Positions 35,150 to 45,855 of a stretch of 64,000 nucleotides of DNA are shown piece by piece; position 1 is the stretch's first letter, and each line of letters begins with the position of its first letter. Both the position numbers and the translations under genes were made by a program. The notes under the pieces are model-generated. The model was not told where the DNA came from. It made no database searches and saw only the letters and a list, made by a program, of their open reading frames with translations. Source of the stretch: Tubulanus polymorphus (Eukaryota; Nemertea; Palaeonemertea; Tubulaniformes; Tubulanidae); the NCBI RefSeq assembly GCF_964204645.1, contig NC_134035.1:6822501-6886500 (forward strand). Direction: 5' to 3'.

Positions 35150-35455
35150 ATCTAATAATAATAATAATAAACACGAATTTGTATAGCGCCTCTTTCCATG
35201 TCCCTGTGTACAAAGTTCAGCTGCGCTGTCAAACCTGATTATTATTACCCAGCTTCTGTTACCATTCCATAGCAGTCTTACTCTCCCTGGGGAGATACAA
35301 CACCGATCAGCAAATCACGATCAGGCGTCGTCAGCCAGTAGCAAGTGTGAATTAATGCCTTGCCTAAGGACACTACAGCATAGCCGGGGTTCGAACACTG
35401 GACATCTCGATTGAGAAGCCAACGCCTTAACCTTTAGGCCACGCCACTCCACAAG
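35150..35455 (-). repeat. tRNA-derived SINE with (ATT)n tail
   Basis: Minus-strand reading: a tRNA-like head (GTGGCCTAAAGGTTAAGGCG as A box, GTGTTCGAACCCC as B box), a body containing GGCGCTATACAAATTCG, and a TTATTATTATT tail at about 35153-35170. It sits near the start of the tnp2-like pseudogene. A related but shorter SINE is at 40703-40862. Confidence 0.7.
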
Positions 35456-36020
35456 GAAGGTTTGGATGAGAATTTCGTTAAACATTCATCAATGCCTCAA
35501 GTGAATTTTGTCTGATATTGAATTCCACTGCCCATGAACATAAATTATCAACAATATCCATTTCATTTTCACTTTCAATGCTAGAGACCCGAGAGGAACT
35601 TTCCAAAAATGACGCCATGATTTTCATCAAAATCTATTTCACCATCAGCTAGGGAACTGCCAGTCAAATGCAGTTCATAATTACTAATTTCATTAACTGT
35701 ACTAGTTGTTAAGTTGCTATCATTTGGCTGGTATTGTTCCTCTAGGACATTGTGTTGGAGTACTAATGGTCATGGGTCAGAATCATTTTCAATATCGGAT
35801 ACTGATTCACTCGTCTCTCTACCATGACGTTCATCAGGCTGCACTACGGTCCTAAGTGACAAACGTCTAGCTTTCATGTAGTGACGGGAGTATTTCAGTC
35901 GTCTAATTTTACTTTCTGACATGACCAAACCCTAAAAATTAGTAACAGCCACATTGTACTACCAAGTGCAAAACTAGGACAGAGGAATCAACCAGATCAA
36001 AGCCCATGCCTTTGACCACT

Positions 36021-36354
36021 CAGGGTCCCTACAGATCAGTCATCCCAGAATTCAAGGACTCTTCAAGGCGAAAATTTCAAAATTCGAGGAGTGTATGCAT
36101 CACTTTCATATCCCAATAACTGTAGACTCCTCAATCGGTACTGTTTATCTCAGTAAACCATTTAATTTGGTGGAATCTGTGTGTATATAATAATAACAAG
36201 GCTTAAAACCTAAAGATTTTCTAATTGCAAATTTCTCAAAATTCAAGGAGCTTTCAAGGACTTTTTGGCATTTTGCTCAAATTAAAGGATATTCAAGGTC
36301 CTAGAAAAACAGTTTAGAGAACAGTTTAGGAATCAAGGACCTGTAGGGACCCTG
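36021..36354. mobile_element. Short hAT-like MITE with CCACT target duplication
   Basis: Inverted 14-bp ends CAGGGTCCCTACAG (left) and CTGTAGGGACCCTG (right), flanked by CCACT at 36016-36020 and 36355-36359. 5-bp duplications occur in some hAT subgroups. The interior repeats AATTCAAGGA-like words. A diverged left-end copy (CAAGGTTCCTACA, then GGAATTCAAGGA) starts near 36964. Confidence 0.75.
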
Positions 36355-36359
36355 CCACT

Positions 36360-37326
36360 CTAACTTTTTGTGGTTGGAGATCGAGTTAATTCAATTTAAC
36401 CAAATTTGGAATGGAGCCAAAGATCGGGGCGGTGTTGAGGAGAAACTACAACAGCCCAAAGGACCAGCCGTCACATTTGCATAAATTATAAATGATGCAA
36501 TCTGTAGGTTACATTTTTCAAAATAAACTTCCCGCTCAATACAATTTACACAGCAAAACCAGGTTTTATAAGTAGCACAGATGGCAGAAAGGAACCTCGG
36601 ATTTATATTTTCCCTTCATCTCATTGTTCGATTGCAGAATGAAATCGAATTTTATTTGATGTAATTTTGTTCAATAAAATAAAATTGAATTGGATTTGAT
36701 TTTTTTCGTTGTTCAATAATCAATTTTAACTGGATTCTAGATCATTTTGCAGAATATGGCTAATTAGCATGTCAAGGTCATCCATCTGATATGAGAAAAA
36801 GCCATTTTTCCCGAAATTTGCGCAAATTGTAAAGAATAAATTTCTCCCAAAAACCAAATCAATTTCACAGAAATCGATTGAAATACATCTCAAAATCTTA
36901 GAATAAAACCCGGATATAAAACAGTAGACAATACTGCAGGTCCACATGAACGCCTGCTGAATCAAGGTTCCTACAATTCCTGGTATCCGGAATTCAAGGA
37001 TTTTTTAAGGAGTAATTTTCGAAATTCAAGGAGGTTTTCGTGGTCATATATAAGGAAAAAAAGTCGAAAATTCAAAAACAAAATCCACGTTTTTCACAAA
37101 TTTAGATCAGTTGTTGTGTGTGCCGTTTTGGTTTTTACATGTTTAAATGTTTTTAATCTCACAATGGCGCCCGTCTCTGCCGATTTGGCGCACGTCAATG
37201 GTGCAGCGCTAGCGGCCTTGTTCAGCGGCGTCGCCTATTTGTCCAATGGAATTCTACAGCATTCATATCATTCATACCCAAAATCACCTATATAACATAA
37301 CGAATCCCATACTACACTAATGAAAG
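36360..37326. other. No gene; diverged MITE left end near 36964
   Basis: AT-rich sequence. The part from 36964 to about 37045 resembles the left end of the MITE at 36021. No coding signal is supported. Confidence 0.4.
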
Positions 37327-37751
37327 TCATAACTGAGTTTTTAAATCCTTAAGTTCTCCTTCAACAGTAGATAGTTCGCTCTCTTTTTGAACTGCATGCC
37401 TTCGGAAGGCATTAGATTGCATCAATAACGACATTGCATTTTTCGCTTCCGCATCAGTAGCATGTTTATCGGCCTTATTTTTAAGTTGCTTATATCATAT
37501 TCAAGACGTCGTTTCTTGGTAACTAATTCACTTATATCACTTTCAAGTCTCTTTCATTTGTTGCCTCTTTCGCTCGCATCTTTCTTTCTCTTCTCTTCTA
37601 AATATATGTTGTACATATTTCTCGCTGAACTACAGCTCGCGACAAGTTCTTTAGAAACTACACAATTTTCGATACCACCAACAGCGCGTAGGTGATCATT
37701 GACTATCCACTCCGATACAAGTGTCTTTTCACTTAGATTTGTCCGAGTGAC
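37327..37751 (-). pseudogene. Last exon of the hAT-like transposase gene
   Basis: Minus strand, acceptor TTTTTTTAG at 37752-37753. It begins VTRTNLSEKTLVSEWIVNDH, which continues the dimerisation-like region left at 49910, and then RAVGGIENCVV. A lysine/glutamate-rich coiled-coil tail follows (LEEKRKKDASER, SELVTKKRRLEYD, ELSTVEGELKDLKTQL) with a stop at 37327. A stop at 37554 and frame changes in the coiled coil show decay. The exon is separated from the preceding exon by the whole 11.95-kb EnSpm-like element. Confidence 0.75.
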
Positions 37752-37956
37752 CTAAAAAAATCAAAGATCATGTTAGTATCTGAGCATCATATTGTATTTT
37801 TCTTCATAAGTCTGATATGATATAGCTGTTTTAATAAATTTTTTATCAATAAAGCAAATAATCTTTGGTTGTTCCTAGGCACCTACTCAGTTCTTGGGAT
37901 TAATATATTACAAACCCCCATATCTCATCATTTCAAACGATCATCTTATCTACTCA

Positions 37957-38180
37957 CCCAGTAAACATGTCAATGTTATTACAATGTTAATGAAATGTTA
38001 AATCCTGATATTGAATTAAAGTTGATTTTTGGGTGTATAAGTAAGTTGTGACAACCAACATTACTACAACATTCATCAATTCGCACATCGATTCAATGTC
38101 GACATGGTAACCATCTCCTCATGATGTAGATTCAACATTCATACACCAACATTAAACAAACGTTACTCCGACATCAATAC
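37957..38180. repeat. Left terminus of the EnSpm-like element with subterminal repeats
   Basis: CCCAGTAAACA terminus followed by repeated words CAATGTTATT, ACAATGTTAATG, CCAACATTACTACAACATTC, TTCAATGTCGAC and TCAACATTCAT. These match the AACATTGA-type words at the right end (49770-49890). Confidence 0.7.
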
Positions 38181-39033
38181 AAAGTATTAAGATTCATATG
38201 AACTAAAATTAAAATTTATTGTTGAAAACCTGTAAAAATAAAATCATATAAAAGACATACTGTCTGATTACAATATTGACTGATCACAGAACTATGGGCC
38301 AACAATTCAGTGGCTTTCAGTGCTTTTTTTAGCAAAATCGAACCAGCCGAATCTGGATTTCAGCTTAATCTAGAAATGATTGGCGAGATCAAATGTTTAA
38401 AATATTTTGAAATCTTAAATCTCTCTTTTTTACAAGAGATATAAATGCTTCAAATACCATTAGGGCATATTCACAATCTCTGAAATGTAAAGAAACTGCT
38501 TTATACATATATCAAGAAAATGCACAGTTAGAGTCAGTGGTGTGTCCACAGGCTAGGAGTATTCAATGAATAGGTCCAAGAGTAGATCACTGAGTGCACT
38601 AGATAAGAAATTTTTAAAACTTTCACAAAACATAAAAAATTCTTTTCAAAGAAAATTCTTTATCTCAATATGAAACTCTCTCTTAAATGTGTAAATTTGC
38701 CACCAAACAAGCCACCTTAAAACTCCGAAATCTCAAATGAAGAACATATACAATATAAGACAATTGAGTATACTGCGCGTGAAACCGTCGTGAACTGTTC
38801 GTGAGCTTAATGTGTGAACTAGTCGTTTGAACAGTACCAGTTCGTGCCCCAAAATATCAGGACACTGCAAGTCTCAGGCCTGCTTTAAATAGAAAGAATT
38901 AGGCAATATCAAATGAATCTCTTATTCATGAGAAACCAACCTAAGAAATGAAAATAACCATATAAATTTACCGGTAAGCTGAAGGGAAGGCCGACTCAAT
39001 GACTCAATGATGTCGTTCATTCATTTCCTTAAT

Positions 39034-39281
39034 AGTGGCGCTACTAATCTTGTATTTTGAAAAGCGCCCTCACCGTTAGCGAGAGAACAAAAGATTTGGG
39101 GGTAATATTCCATGAAATTTCCTCAATAGAAGCCGTTACTATAGTGTCGTTCACCATTTATATTGGTATTAGAACTAACACATATGAGAAGAAGAATTTG
39201 TCTTTCACACAGGTCTAATTCTATTGTTTTATCGCTACCAGTGAGGGCGCTGTCAAAATATAAGATTAGTAGCGCACCACT
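39034..39281. repeat. Inverted repeat with about 42-bp arms
   Basis: The left arm starts AGTGGCGCTACTAATCTTGT at 39034. The right arm ends at 39281 with the inverse of AGTGGTGCGCTACTAATCTT. The arms differ at a few positions and enclose about 165 bp. It could be a small MITE or a structured RNA arm pair; no target duplication is seen. Confidence 0.55.
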
Positions 39282-39689
39282 GAGAGAGTTGGCTTTCCCT
39301 TTAGCTAATAGTTCTATGAAATAACATAATATTCTAAAAATTACCAACAACAAATGAAATTATACAAGATTTCCAAGATTAGCAGGAAGGCAGAACCATA
39401 TAGATGAACAAAATCTCCCCGACTTAGGCTGCAATTACATAGGAAGACACTCTACACTGGACACTCTAGACTTGCTTATACGGTACGCTTAGGAGTAGTA
39501 TACATAGGCTCTATGTATACAGAATATTATGTTTTTTTCTATCATCTATTCTAAATGCCAAACAAAATTAGAAATTGTTTATCATTTTCAAAATATTGCG
39601 AGACATGTTTTGAAACAAATTATAGATAAACATTTTGATTTATCAAAACTTTAAGTTTTTATTCCCATTAATGCGAATGTCGTTAATAT

Positions 39690-39950
39690 CAGGGGGACGC
39701 TGAATATGCCAGAACAGAATTATCCAGAAACAGAAATAGCACTACCTGATTCAGTCAGAATATCTGATTTCGGATAATGTCAGAAAATGTACAATTGGAA
39801 TTTGCCAGAATCTGAAAATGACAGATCGCACAAACTGGAATTAGTCAGAAAATTCCTTCACTGGAATAAGTCAGAAGATACACAGTTAGAATTTGCCAGA
39901 AACTGAAATTGCCAGAATATATAGAACGGAATTTGTCAGAATATTTCGTT
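39690..39950 (+). repeat. Degenerate short-period array (GCCAGAA / GTCAGAA words)
   Basis: Words of the type (T)GCCAGAA, AGTCAGAA and TGTCAGAA recur at roughly 18-30 base intervals, mostly followed by AT-rich sequence and GGAATT/GAAATT. The array is irregular, so it may be an old minisatellite. Confidence 0.5.
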
Positions 39951-40259
39951 GGTCATTTATACGTAAATTATTTACTAATATACGTATTATTTATACTAAT
40001 ATTACGTATAATGGTCAAATATATGGAATCTTTGCCATATAAGCCAAAAAATAAAGGGATTAACTGTTTCGCTTTACACGAGTATTTCGTATAACTACAT
40101 GGTGCCTTAAACTTCTAATTCCATGTAAACAGGTATTGCATAAAAAGAAGTTTGTTCCAACTTACACGCGTATAGGTGGCATCGTGTCCAGTATACCGTG
40201 TAGAGTGTCATCCTATGTAACTTCAGCCTTAAGGATACTACATGTATTTACAAAAAATA

Positions 40260-43200
40260 TTACTTTCTACCACCCCCTCCACGGCGGTCAGGAGCATATC
40301 TTAAGTACGTGGCAATTGCATCCCGGATTTCAAATTCCGTCGCACCATATTCCTGAAGAGCAGCATCTGAAATAGTAAAAAAAGAGACTCCTCAGGAATT
40401 ATGGCATTGAAAATATGCTTTTAATACGTAACTGAATATCATTGTCGCTTTCAAAAATGAACTGCTTAAATTAAACTAGATTGCGTATGAGGAATAAAGA
40501 TGACTGCTGAACGTTTTTTAACATGACATTGTTCCAGTAGTAGTAAACATCTGGAGACTTACATTCATCGCTTTCAGAATCAAAGGGGTTACTAAAAATG
40601 GTCACAATTTAGTTTCATCCGGCTCACATCTCAAATAAATATGCCTATTTTCAGAGTCCAACATAGTCAAGTCGAGAGAAATTATTTCAGAATCAATGTA
40701 ATAATAATAATAATAATGATAATAATAATTCATTTTCTTATATAGCGCAGATCTATAGAATAATCGCTGCGCTTTATGTGCCTATCAATCAATTAATGAC
40801 CGCAATGGTAATTGCTTGGGGCGCTGTTTAAGTACTTTACCAGTTGAGCAAGAGTATAACTATTACATACCTCTCACTACTATATATATCTGCAAATTTT
40901 CAAAGACCAGCTTTCCCTTTGATCCTTGAAGGGAAAACTCGGCCATAAGCTTGTTTGACATGAGCCTTAAAATAGAATTTTACAAACATAAAGACATATA
41001 GGCCCTACCAATCCAGGGTCTATCTATAGTGAGAATACTGGGGAGAAGAATTTCTTGGCTAATAAAAAAATTTAGAGATTACAAATATCAACATATGTGA
41101 ATTTTCTTCATAAATAAGATTATTATATGTTTGAATAAATATAGTAATAAATTCGATGTACACTACCACTTTGAATGTCTTGCAGAAATTTTTCAGTGAA
41201 ATTAACACCTAAGCCGCGGTCACACGGAAACTATTTGGCTCGAGCCAAACTGGCACCGACCAGGCGCGAGCCAAATTTGACAAATATCTAAGAGCGTTCA
41301 CCCGTAAATCTGCAGTTGGTTCCGAAATTCAGAGCAATTATCCAAATTACACATTCATTGCTGTCAGGACAATAGAATAATCTTGCGTTGAGATGTTTAT
41401 CACTGATAAGACAATGGCCTGGCACCAATTAGCATTCACACAGAACCGTTCCAAAAGTAGGCTCGGGCCTGGTCCGACGTTTTTAATCGGGCCAAATTTG
41501 GCTCGTGCCTTTTAGATTCCAGCCTGTTTTTCACTCGTGTGAACGCTTGTCTCGGGCCAATTCTGGCTCAAGCCAAATAAGGCTGGGGCCAAACATGCTT
41601 GTGTGACCGCTAGGGTGTGTAAGAGCAGGGACACTTCTAGTGTCCCTGCTATTAAAGAGTGATGATTAAATCTATTTAGTCAATCCTTTTTAAAGTAGTT
41701 ATAGTTTTCAACACTTACTTTTGCATAACTCGACGTATGAAATCTCCAAAGTTTGTACCACCATAGGCCTTTATTTGTTGCGTCTGAAAATAAATTTTAA
41801 GATCATGTTTAAGTAAATTAAAAAAAGATGTTCATGTTTTTTATATATTATCTAATAAGCAGTATCAATTGAAAGTTAATTGATTTACCAGTAATTTAAT
41901 TTATGAAACGTGAGTAACAGATGAAACCTACCAACTGTTGACGGAAATTGTCATCGTCTAATTTTTCTTCTAGATCTTGTAAAGATTCTAATGTATCCAT
42001 GGTATTTATCGTTGGTAGCGATGGATGATTAGCCCGATTTAACACTCTCTCAACAAGCCCTCTAATATCCGTCAGGCTATGCAGAACCTTTCTCTGGAAC
42101 TCTACAAAAATTCAATGAAAAATGTAAGGATGCGTAGTACATCAGACACACAATGGACAAAATTATATCTTATTAGTTGCGTTTTCAGGTAGAATTCAAT
42201 AAGGGATCTAGACAACATGTTTCTATTATTATTTTTACATTAAAAATTTCATATTTTGATTAACTTTCACTACGCCTAAGTTTTTATGCTTTTCATTTCC
42301 TATCTAAAATAAATATTCAGCATCCAGTATAACTTCGTTGGAAATAGGAAACAAAGTACATTTTTTGAGTTCAAAGTCCATAATTAGAAAGGGAACGATA
42401 GAAGAGGATAGGTTCTACTTGATTAACCAAAACTATTTGTTTTTTTTTTTTTTTTAGATCCAATTGTACTTCCACCAGCACCAAAAATTCCGAAATTAAT
42501 TAGAGTATCACATAGATCATTTTCATCTAAAAAGAAGACAGATTTGTCGCCACAGTCAGAAAGATCATCGTTCCAAAGTAATACACGTTTACAGTTTATA
42601 TGAAAATCTTGCAATGTAAATTTAATAAATCCTGTTATTGACCTAGATTGATGATGAGATAGAATCTCAATCAAACTTCGACTTACAGGTAAGTCTCGTT
42701 TAATTTAATAATTACAACACAGCTTTTTGATTATCAAAATTGAGACTAAAAACTAAACTACTTACTAAGTAAACAAACTACTTACTTGCATCTGACAGAG
42801 GAAATCTATCGTCAAGCACTGGACTTGAACTTGAAGTAGATGGCAAACATCTTGGCTTGGTAGATGGTGATGGGGAACGGGTCCCAGATGGCGATGGGGA
42901 ACGTGTCACAGATGATTGAAGTGGTATCTTAAATGTTTCTGATGATGGTGATTGCAGCTTCGAATCAGCCTTTTTGAGTTTCGACATAAATGCGTAATGT
43001 GGTTCCTTTAATTGAGCCGGATTAGGAACTAAAAATAAATTGAGAGGAGATAAATTCAAATTAGTTGACATACTATTTATCATTCACCTGACCAACTAAT
43101 AATGAAGCATAGGTAACTTTAAGTTCTGTTTCTTTGATTAAATGACAATTTATAAAAGAAGAATGTGACAGACTAAAGCCTTAACACACAATTCAAATGT

Positions 43201-45241
43201 ATACACAATATAAAAACTCAAACTTTACCACTATATGGTAGCGTTAATGGGGCATGTGATGCAAATTATACTGCATGAATCTCTGAGGACATGTCTAAGC
43301 CTTAAAATTTAGTTTTTTGGTATGTTTTTAACAGGATTTATTAAATTTACATTGCAAGATTTTCATATAAACTGTAAACGTGTATTACTTTGGAACGATG
43401 ATCTTTCTGACTGTGGCGACAAATCTGTCTTCTTTTTAGATGAAAATAATCTATGTGATACTCTAATTAATTTCGGAATTTTTGGTGCTGGTGGAAGTAC
43501 AATTGGATCTAAAAAAAAAAAAAAAAAAACAAAAAGTTCTTGACATTCTACGCAACAAACCAGGATCCTCAGATTATTGAGGATTACCCCTTACAGACCG
43601 ATACATTTCTATTTTCATTCTGGAATAAAACATTGTGACATATTAAATTTTTCTAAGATGCAGTGAATTCCATTAAATTAGAGCAAAATAACTAAAAGCT
43701 TGCTTTCTAACTTTCGCTTTGGGATTAAATATATATCAACAAAATAAGTTTCTAATTAAGTCAATTTACCCACCGTTATCATCATCCTCTAACTCAGTAT
43801 CTGTATCTGAACCCTCTTCTAAAGGCTGCTTCGGATCTAAATTGAGAAAAAATACTTTAGTTTTAACTCACCAAGAACTCCAGCTGTGCCAAACAAAGCC
43901 ATCCAGCTCCAAAGTGCGAAGTGAGTTTCGTCTTTCTCAGTTTCAACAGACCATCGATAGATATCATGTATGACTAAGAAAAAGCCAAGAAGTATGAACT
44001 TTAAAATACAGTTAAATTTCCAAAGGTTATCCTTTCTATCCCTTTTTTATCTCAAAGTGCGAATTCCAAATTCCCTATCTGCAGAGTTTTGGTTTCATTT
44101 CAGTATGCCATTATTAAAAATAAATATAGGGTGATCACCCAAGCTTGTAAAATGAATTTGACAGTAGAGTCGAAATAAATCATCAATGGAAAAATTATGA
44201 AAAAGAACTGTGTTGCACTTTGCACATGAATAAAATAGCAGCTCGTTCGAGTGTAACCCGTTAAAGATTAATTAACTCAAATGTAACAGTTTCGTCTGAG
44301 GATATAAACCTTTTAGGATAAATATGGACACATAATGAAATACGATTATATAATGATTAAGACTTTCTTATGTTTTCAAATAAATTTCAGCTGCAACGTT
44401 TAATTCAGAGTTAACCTACTACGGTAGTTGTCCAATCATAAGACTAATAGGGCAAAACCTGATAACATTACTGACCATACAGAGTCAATAGAAAGCCAAA
44501 ATTATGGCAAAAATTGGCTAGATTTTCAATTTGGAATACAATTTTGACAAGGGGTTAGACACACCATAACCAATGGAAATTACTAATTCATGACAAGACC
44601 AACTCACTGGCTTTGTTCTCTGTTACTTCAAATGAAGAGATAAAATCTGGATCTTCCTTTTTTTTTCGTTTCCGCACATCCAATTCAGATTCAGATGTGT
44701 CCTCATCCATATCACAGACTGATTTGTCATCTGCAAAAATATGAAGAGCTATCAGTACTAATAATGTCAATTATATTTTGGCAGAGGGGTCAGCATATTG
44801 GATGATATTTGTCCTATTTTCTTGACACATGTGTAGCATAGTGGTCTATCCACATTAAGCTCAGTTGAATACTACTTTTACCACTGAAAGTAGTTTCCAT
44901 GTAGGGGTCAAGGGGTGTATAAACAAAGATGCCTGCCATTTACATAATATGTCAACTAATATAGGCCATCATTTTTATTGTAACAAGCCAATTTAAGGAA
45001 AGGATTAAGTTAATGACCAGACAGTAGGAAGTAATAGTGACTCAAAATTATGTTTACCTGATTTGACTTTGATTTTCACTAACTTGAATTTTCTCCATTT
45101 ACTATTCGGAGTCTGTTTTTGATCCATAGCCTTTTCAGCATTGACTCCAGGGGGCCACATTACCGAGCCATCTACAATCCATGAGTCTGGGATGACACCG
45201 GATACCTCTTTTATCCCCTCAACCCACACAGCCTTAACCCA
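40260..45241 (-). CDS. DUF4806-type accessory gene of the EnSpm-like element
   Basis: Minus-strand spliced gene. Supported exons are 45058-45241, 44608-44730, 43774-43836, 42786-43028, 41932-42101, 41719-41783 and 40260-40366; phases match through the sixth. The order starts with an N-terminal module (KEVSGVIPDSWI, then MWPPGVNAEKAM and KWRKFKLVKIKVKSG). Acidic and Lys-rich linkers follow (DMDEDTSESELD; VRKRKKKEDPD), then a Ser/Pro stretch (RSPSPSGTRSPSPS). A helix follows (FQRKVLHSLTDIRGLVERVL), then the DUF4806 pattern PTINTMDTLESLQDLEEKL, YGGTNFGDFIRRVMQK. The last exon has EIRDAIATYLRYAPDRR, GGGGRK and a stop. The usual LFTNEL..F.W.G exon between the last two is not found, and the phase of the last exon requires one, so an exon is missing or lost. 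The start exon is also not identified. It may bind DNA as an accessory protein, like TnpA of plant En/Spm (inference). Confidence 0.7.
40703..40862 (-). repeat. tRNA-derived SINE, short copy with (ATT)n tail
   Basis: Minus-strand reading starts with an A-box-like TTGCTCAACTGGTAAAGTAC. It goes through CAGCGCCCCAAGCAATTACC to GCGCTATATAAGAAAATG and a run of TTATTATTAT. The tail end resembles the SINE at 35150. Located in an intron of the DUF4806-type gene. Confidence 0.6.
41216..41610. mobile_element. Non-autonomous element with GCGGTCACAC inverted ends
   Basis: Starts GCGGTCACAC and ends with its inverse GTGTGACCGC. The arms further in are related (TTTGGCTCGAGCCAAA-like words on the left, GGCTCAAGCCAAAT..GGCC on the right). 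The interior repeats GGCTCG(A/G)GCC. A target duplication cannot be fixed. It lies in an intron of the DUF4806-type gene and is probably an old MITE; superfamily unknown. Confidence 0.6.
42437..42637 (-). repeat. Inverted duplicate 1 of a 200-bp coding-like segment with poly(A)
   Basis: Read on the minus strand: AACAGGATTTATTAAATTTA through GTACAATTGGATCT and then an A run. It is nearly identical to 43331-43530 on the plus strand. Both keep an open frame of about 60 codons (CKRVLLWNDDLSDCGDKSVF, then FGIFGAGGSTIGS). The shared left border TAACAG|G looks like a splice acceptor. I do not recognise the protein. Confidence 0.65.
43331..43530 (+). repeat. Inverted duplicate 2 of the same segment
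   Basis: Plus-strand copy ending in about 19 A. It differs from the other copy by very few bases (for example GAAAATAATC against GAAAATGATC). The two copies flank the exon at 42786-43028 in opposite orientation, about 700 bp apart. Confidence 0.65.
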
Positions 45242-45589
45242 CTGAAATGGAAAGGTTAAGAACTTAATGTGTACATTCAGGGTTCAATCTATAAGCAATT
45301 TGTGGTGTTACATTCTTAAAACTTAACAGCAATTAAAGTTATTGTTAGGCTACTTATCAAACAACATGAAGCTCTAAGAAGATAAACCCACAATTTTGAG
45401 AATTAACATCTAATTTCTCAGACATCTGATGAATTATTTGTTAAAACTCAATTTATCGTAGGTTTGTCTTCTTAGATCTTTCTTTTATTAACCAAGTTAA
45501 TTTGGTTATTTCTACATGAAGTTTCCTTAGCACTTCTATGATCAAATCTTAAATTCAACATGAACCTCAATGTTGATAGGTGTAACATA

Positions 45590-45763
45590 CAGTAGGCTAA
45601 ACCCCCGATATGCCGCCCTTCTTAATATAGCCACCCTGCCTACCGCCAGGTTTTTTCTCTATGTACCTGCCTATGTATTACTGGCCAAAACACCCATGAT
45701 AAACTATTGTATACCACCAAAATCATTCTGCACCAATTTGGACATTATATCGAGGGTTGACTG
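45590..45763. mobile_element. pogo/Tigger-like MITE, 174 bp, TA duplication
   Basis: Flanked by TA (45588-45589, 45764-45765). Ends are CAGTAGGCTAAACCCCCGAT and, inverted, CAGTCAACCCTCGATAT, an imperfect inverted pair of the CAGT(C/A)....CGATAT type seen in pogo/Tigger relatives. It lies between the two genes of the EnSpm-like element. Confidence 0.65.
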
Positions 45764-45855
45764 TAGTAACAATGACATGTGGTCCTAACCAACAACCAGA
45801 CCACATTGGAGCTTATAAAACCAAATATGCACTAACCACAAAGAAAGTAGAATGT

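Larger units (their letters stand above)
32499..35922 (-). pseudogene. Second tnp2-like transposase copy, interrupted by repeat A5 and a SINE
   Basis: Homologous along its length to the 638-aa ORF at 45856-47772. It starts MSESKIRRLKYSRHYM at 35922. The core at 35130-34680 holds IGVNVDGLPLFKSSQ, FVVCDAPAKAFIKC and GHTGYNGCDKC. 34673-34490 has VDAFPMDNMHLVCLGE, and 34311-34020 has YTGPLVLKGI, then FENYMQQLK. After the family A insertion (32904-34011), 32903-32507 continues with KMIRSANFPLSQIIKRL to the C-terminus. A SINE sits at 35150-35455, and several frameshifts and stops occur around 34320-34680. It is clearly dead. Confidence 0.8.
38181..40259. other. Non-coding part of the EnSpm-like element
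   Basis: Downstream of the DUF4806-type gene. It contains an inverted pair at 39034-39281 and a degenerate short-period array at 39690-39950. I see no other coding exon. Confidence 0.5.

Noticed and set aside
35380-35452. Possible minus-strand tRNA gene
   Set aside because: Continues into a body with an (ATT)n tail and lies inside a pseudogene; SINE head.
40545-40573. 29-base mini-exon (NPFDSESDE) for the DUF4806-type gene
   Set aside because: Has ag and gtaagt borders but does not supply the expected LFTNEL-type sequence and does not restore phase convincingly.
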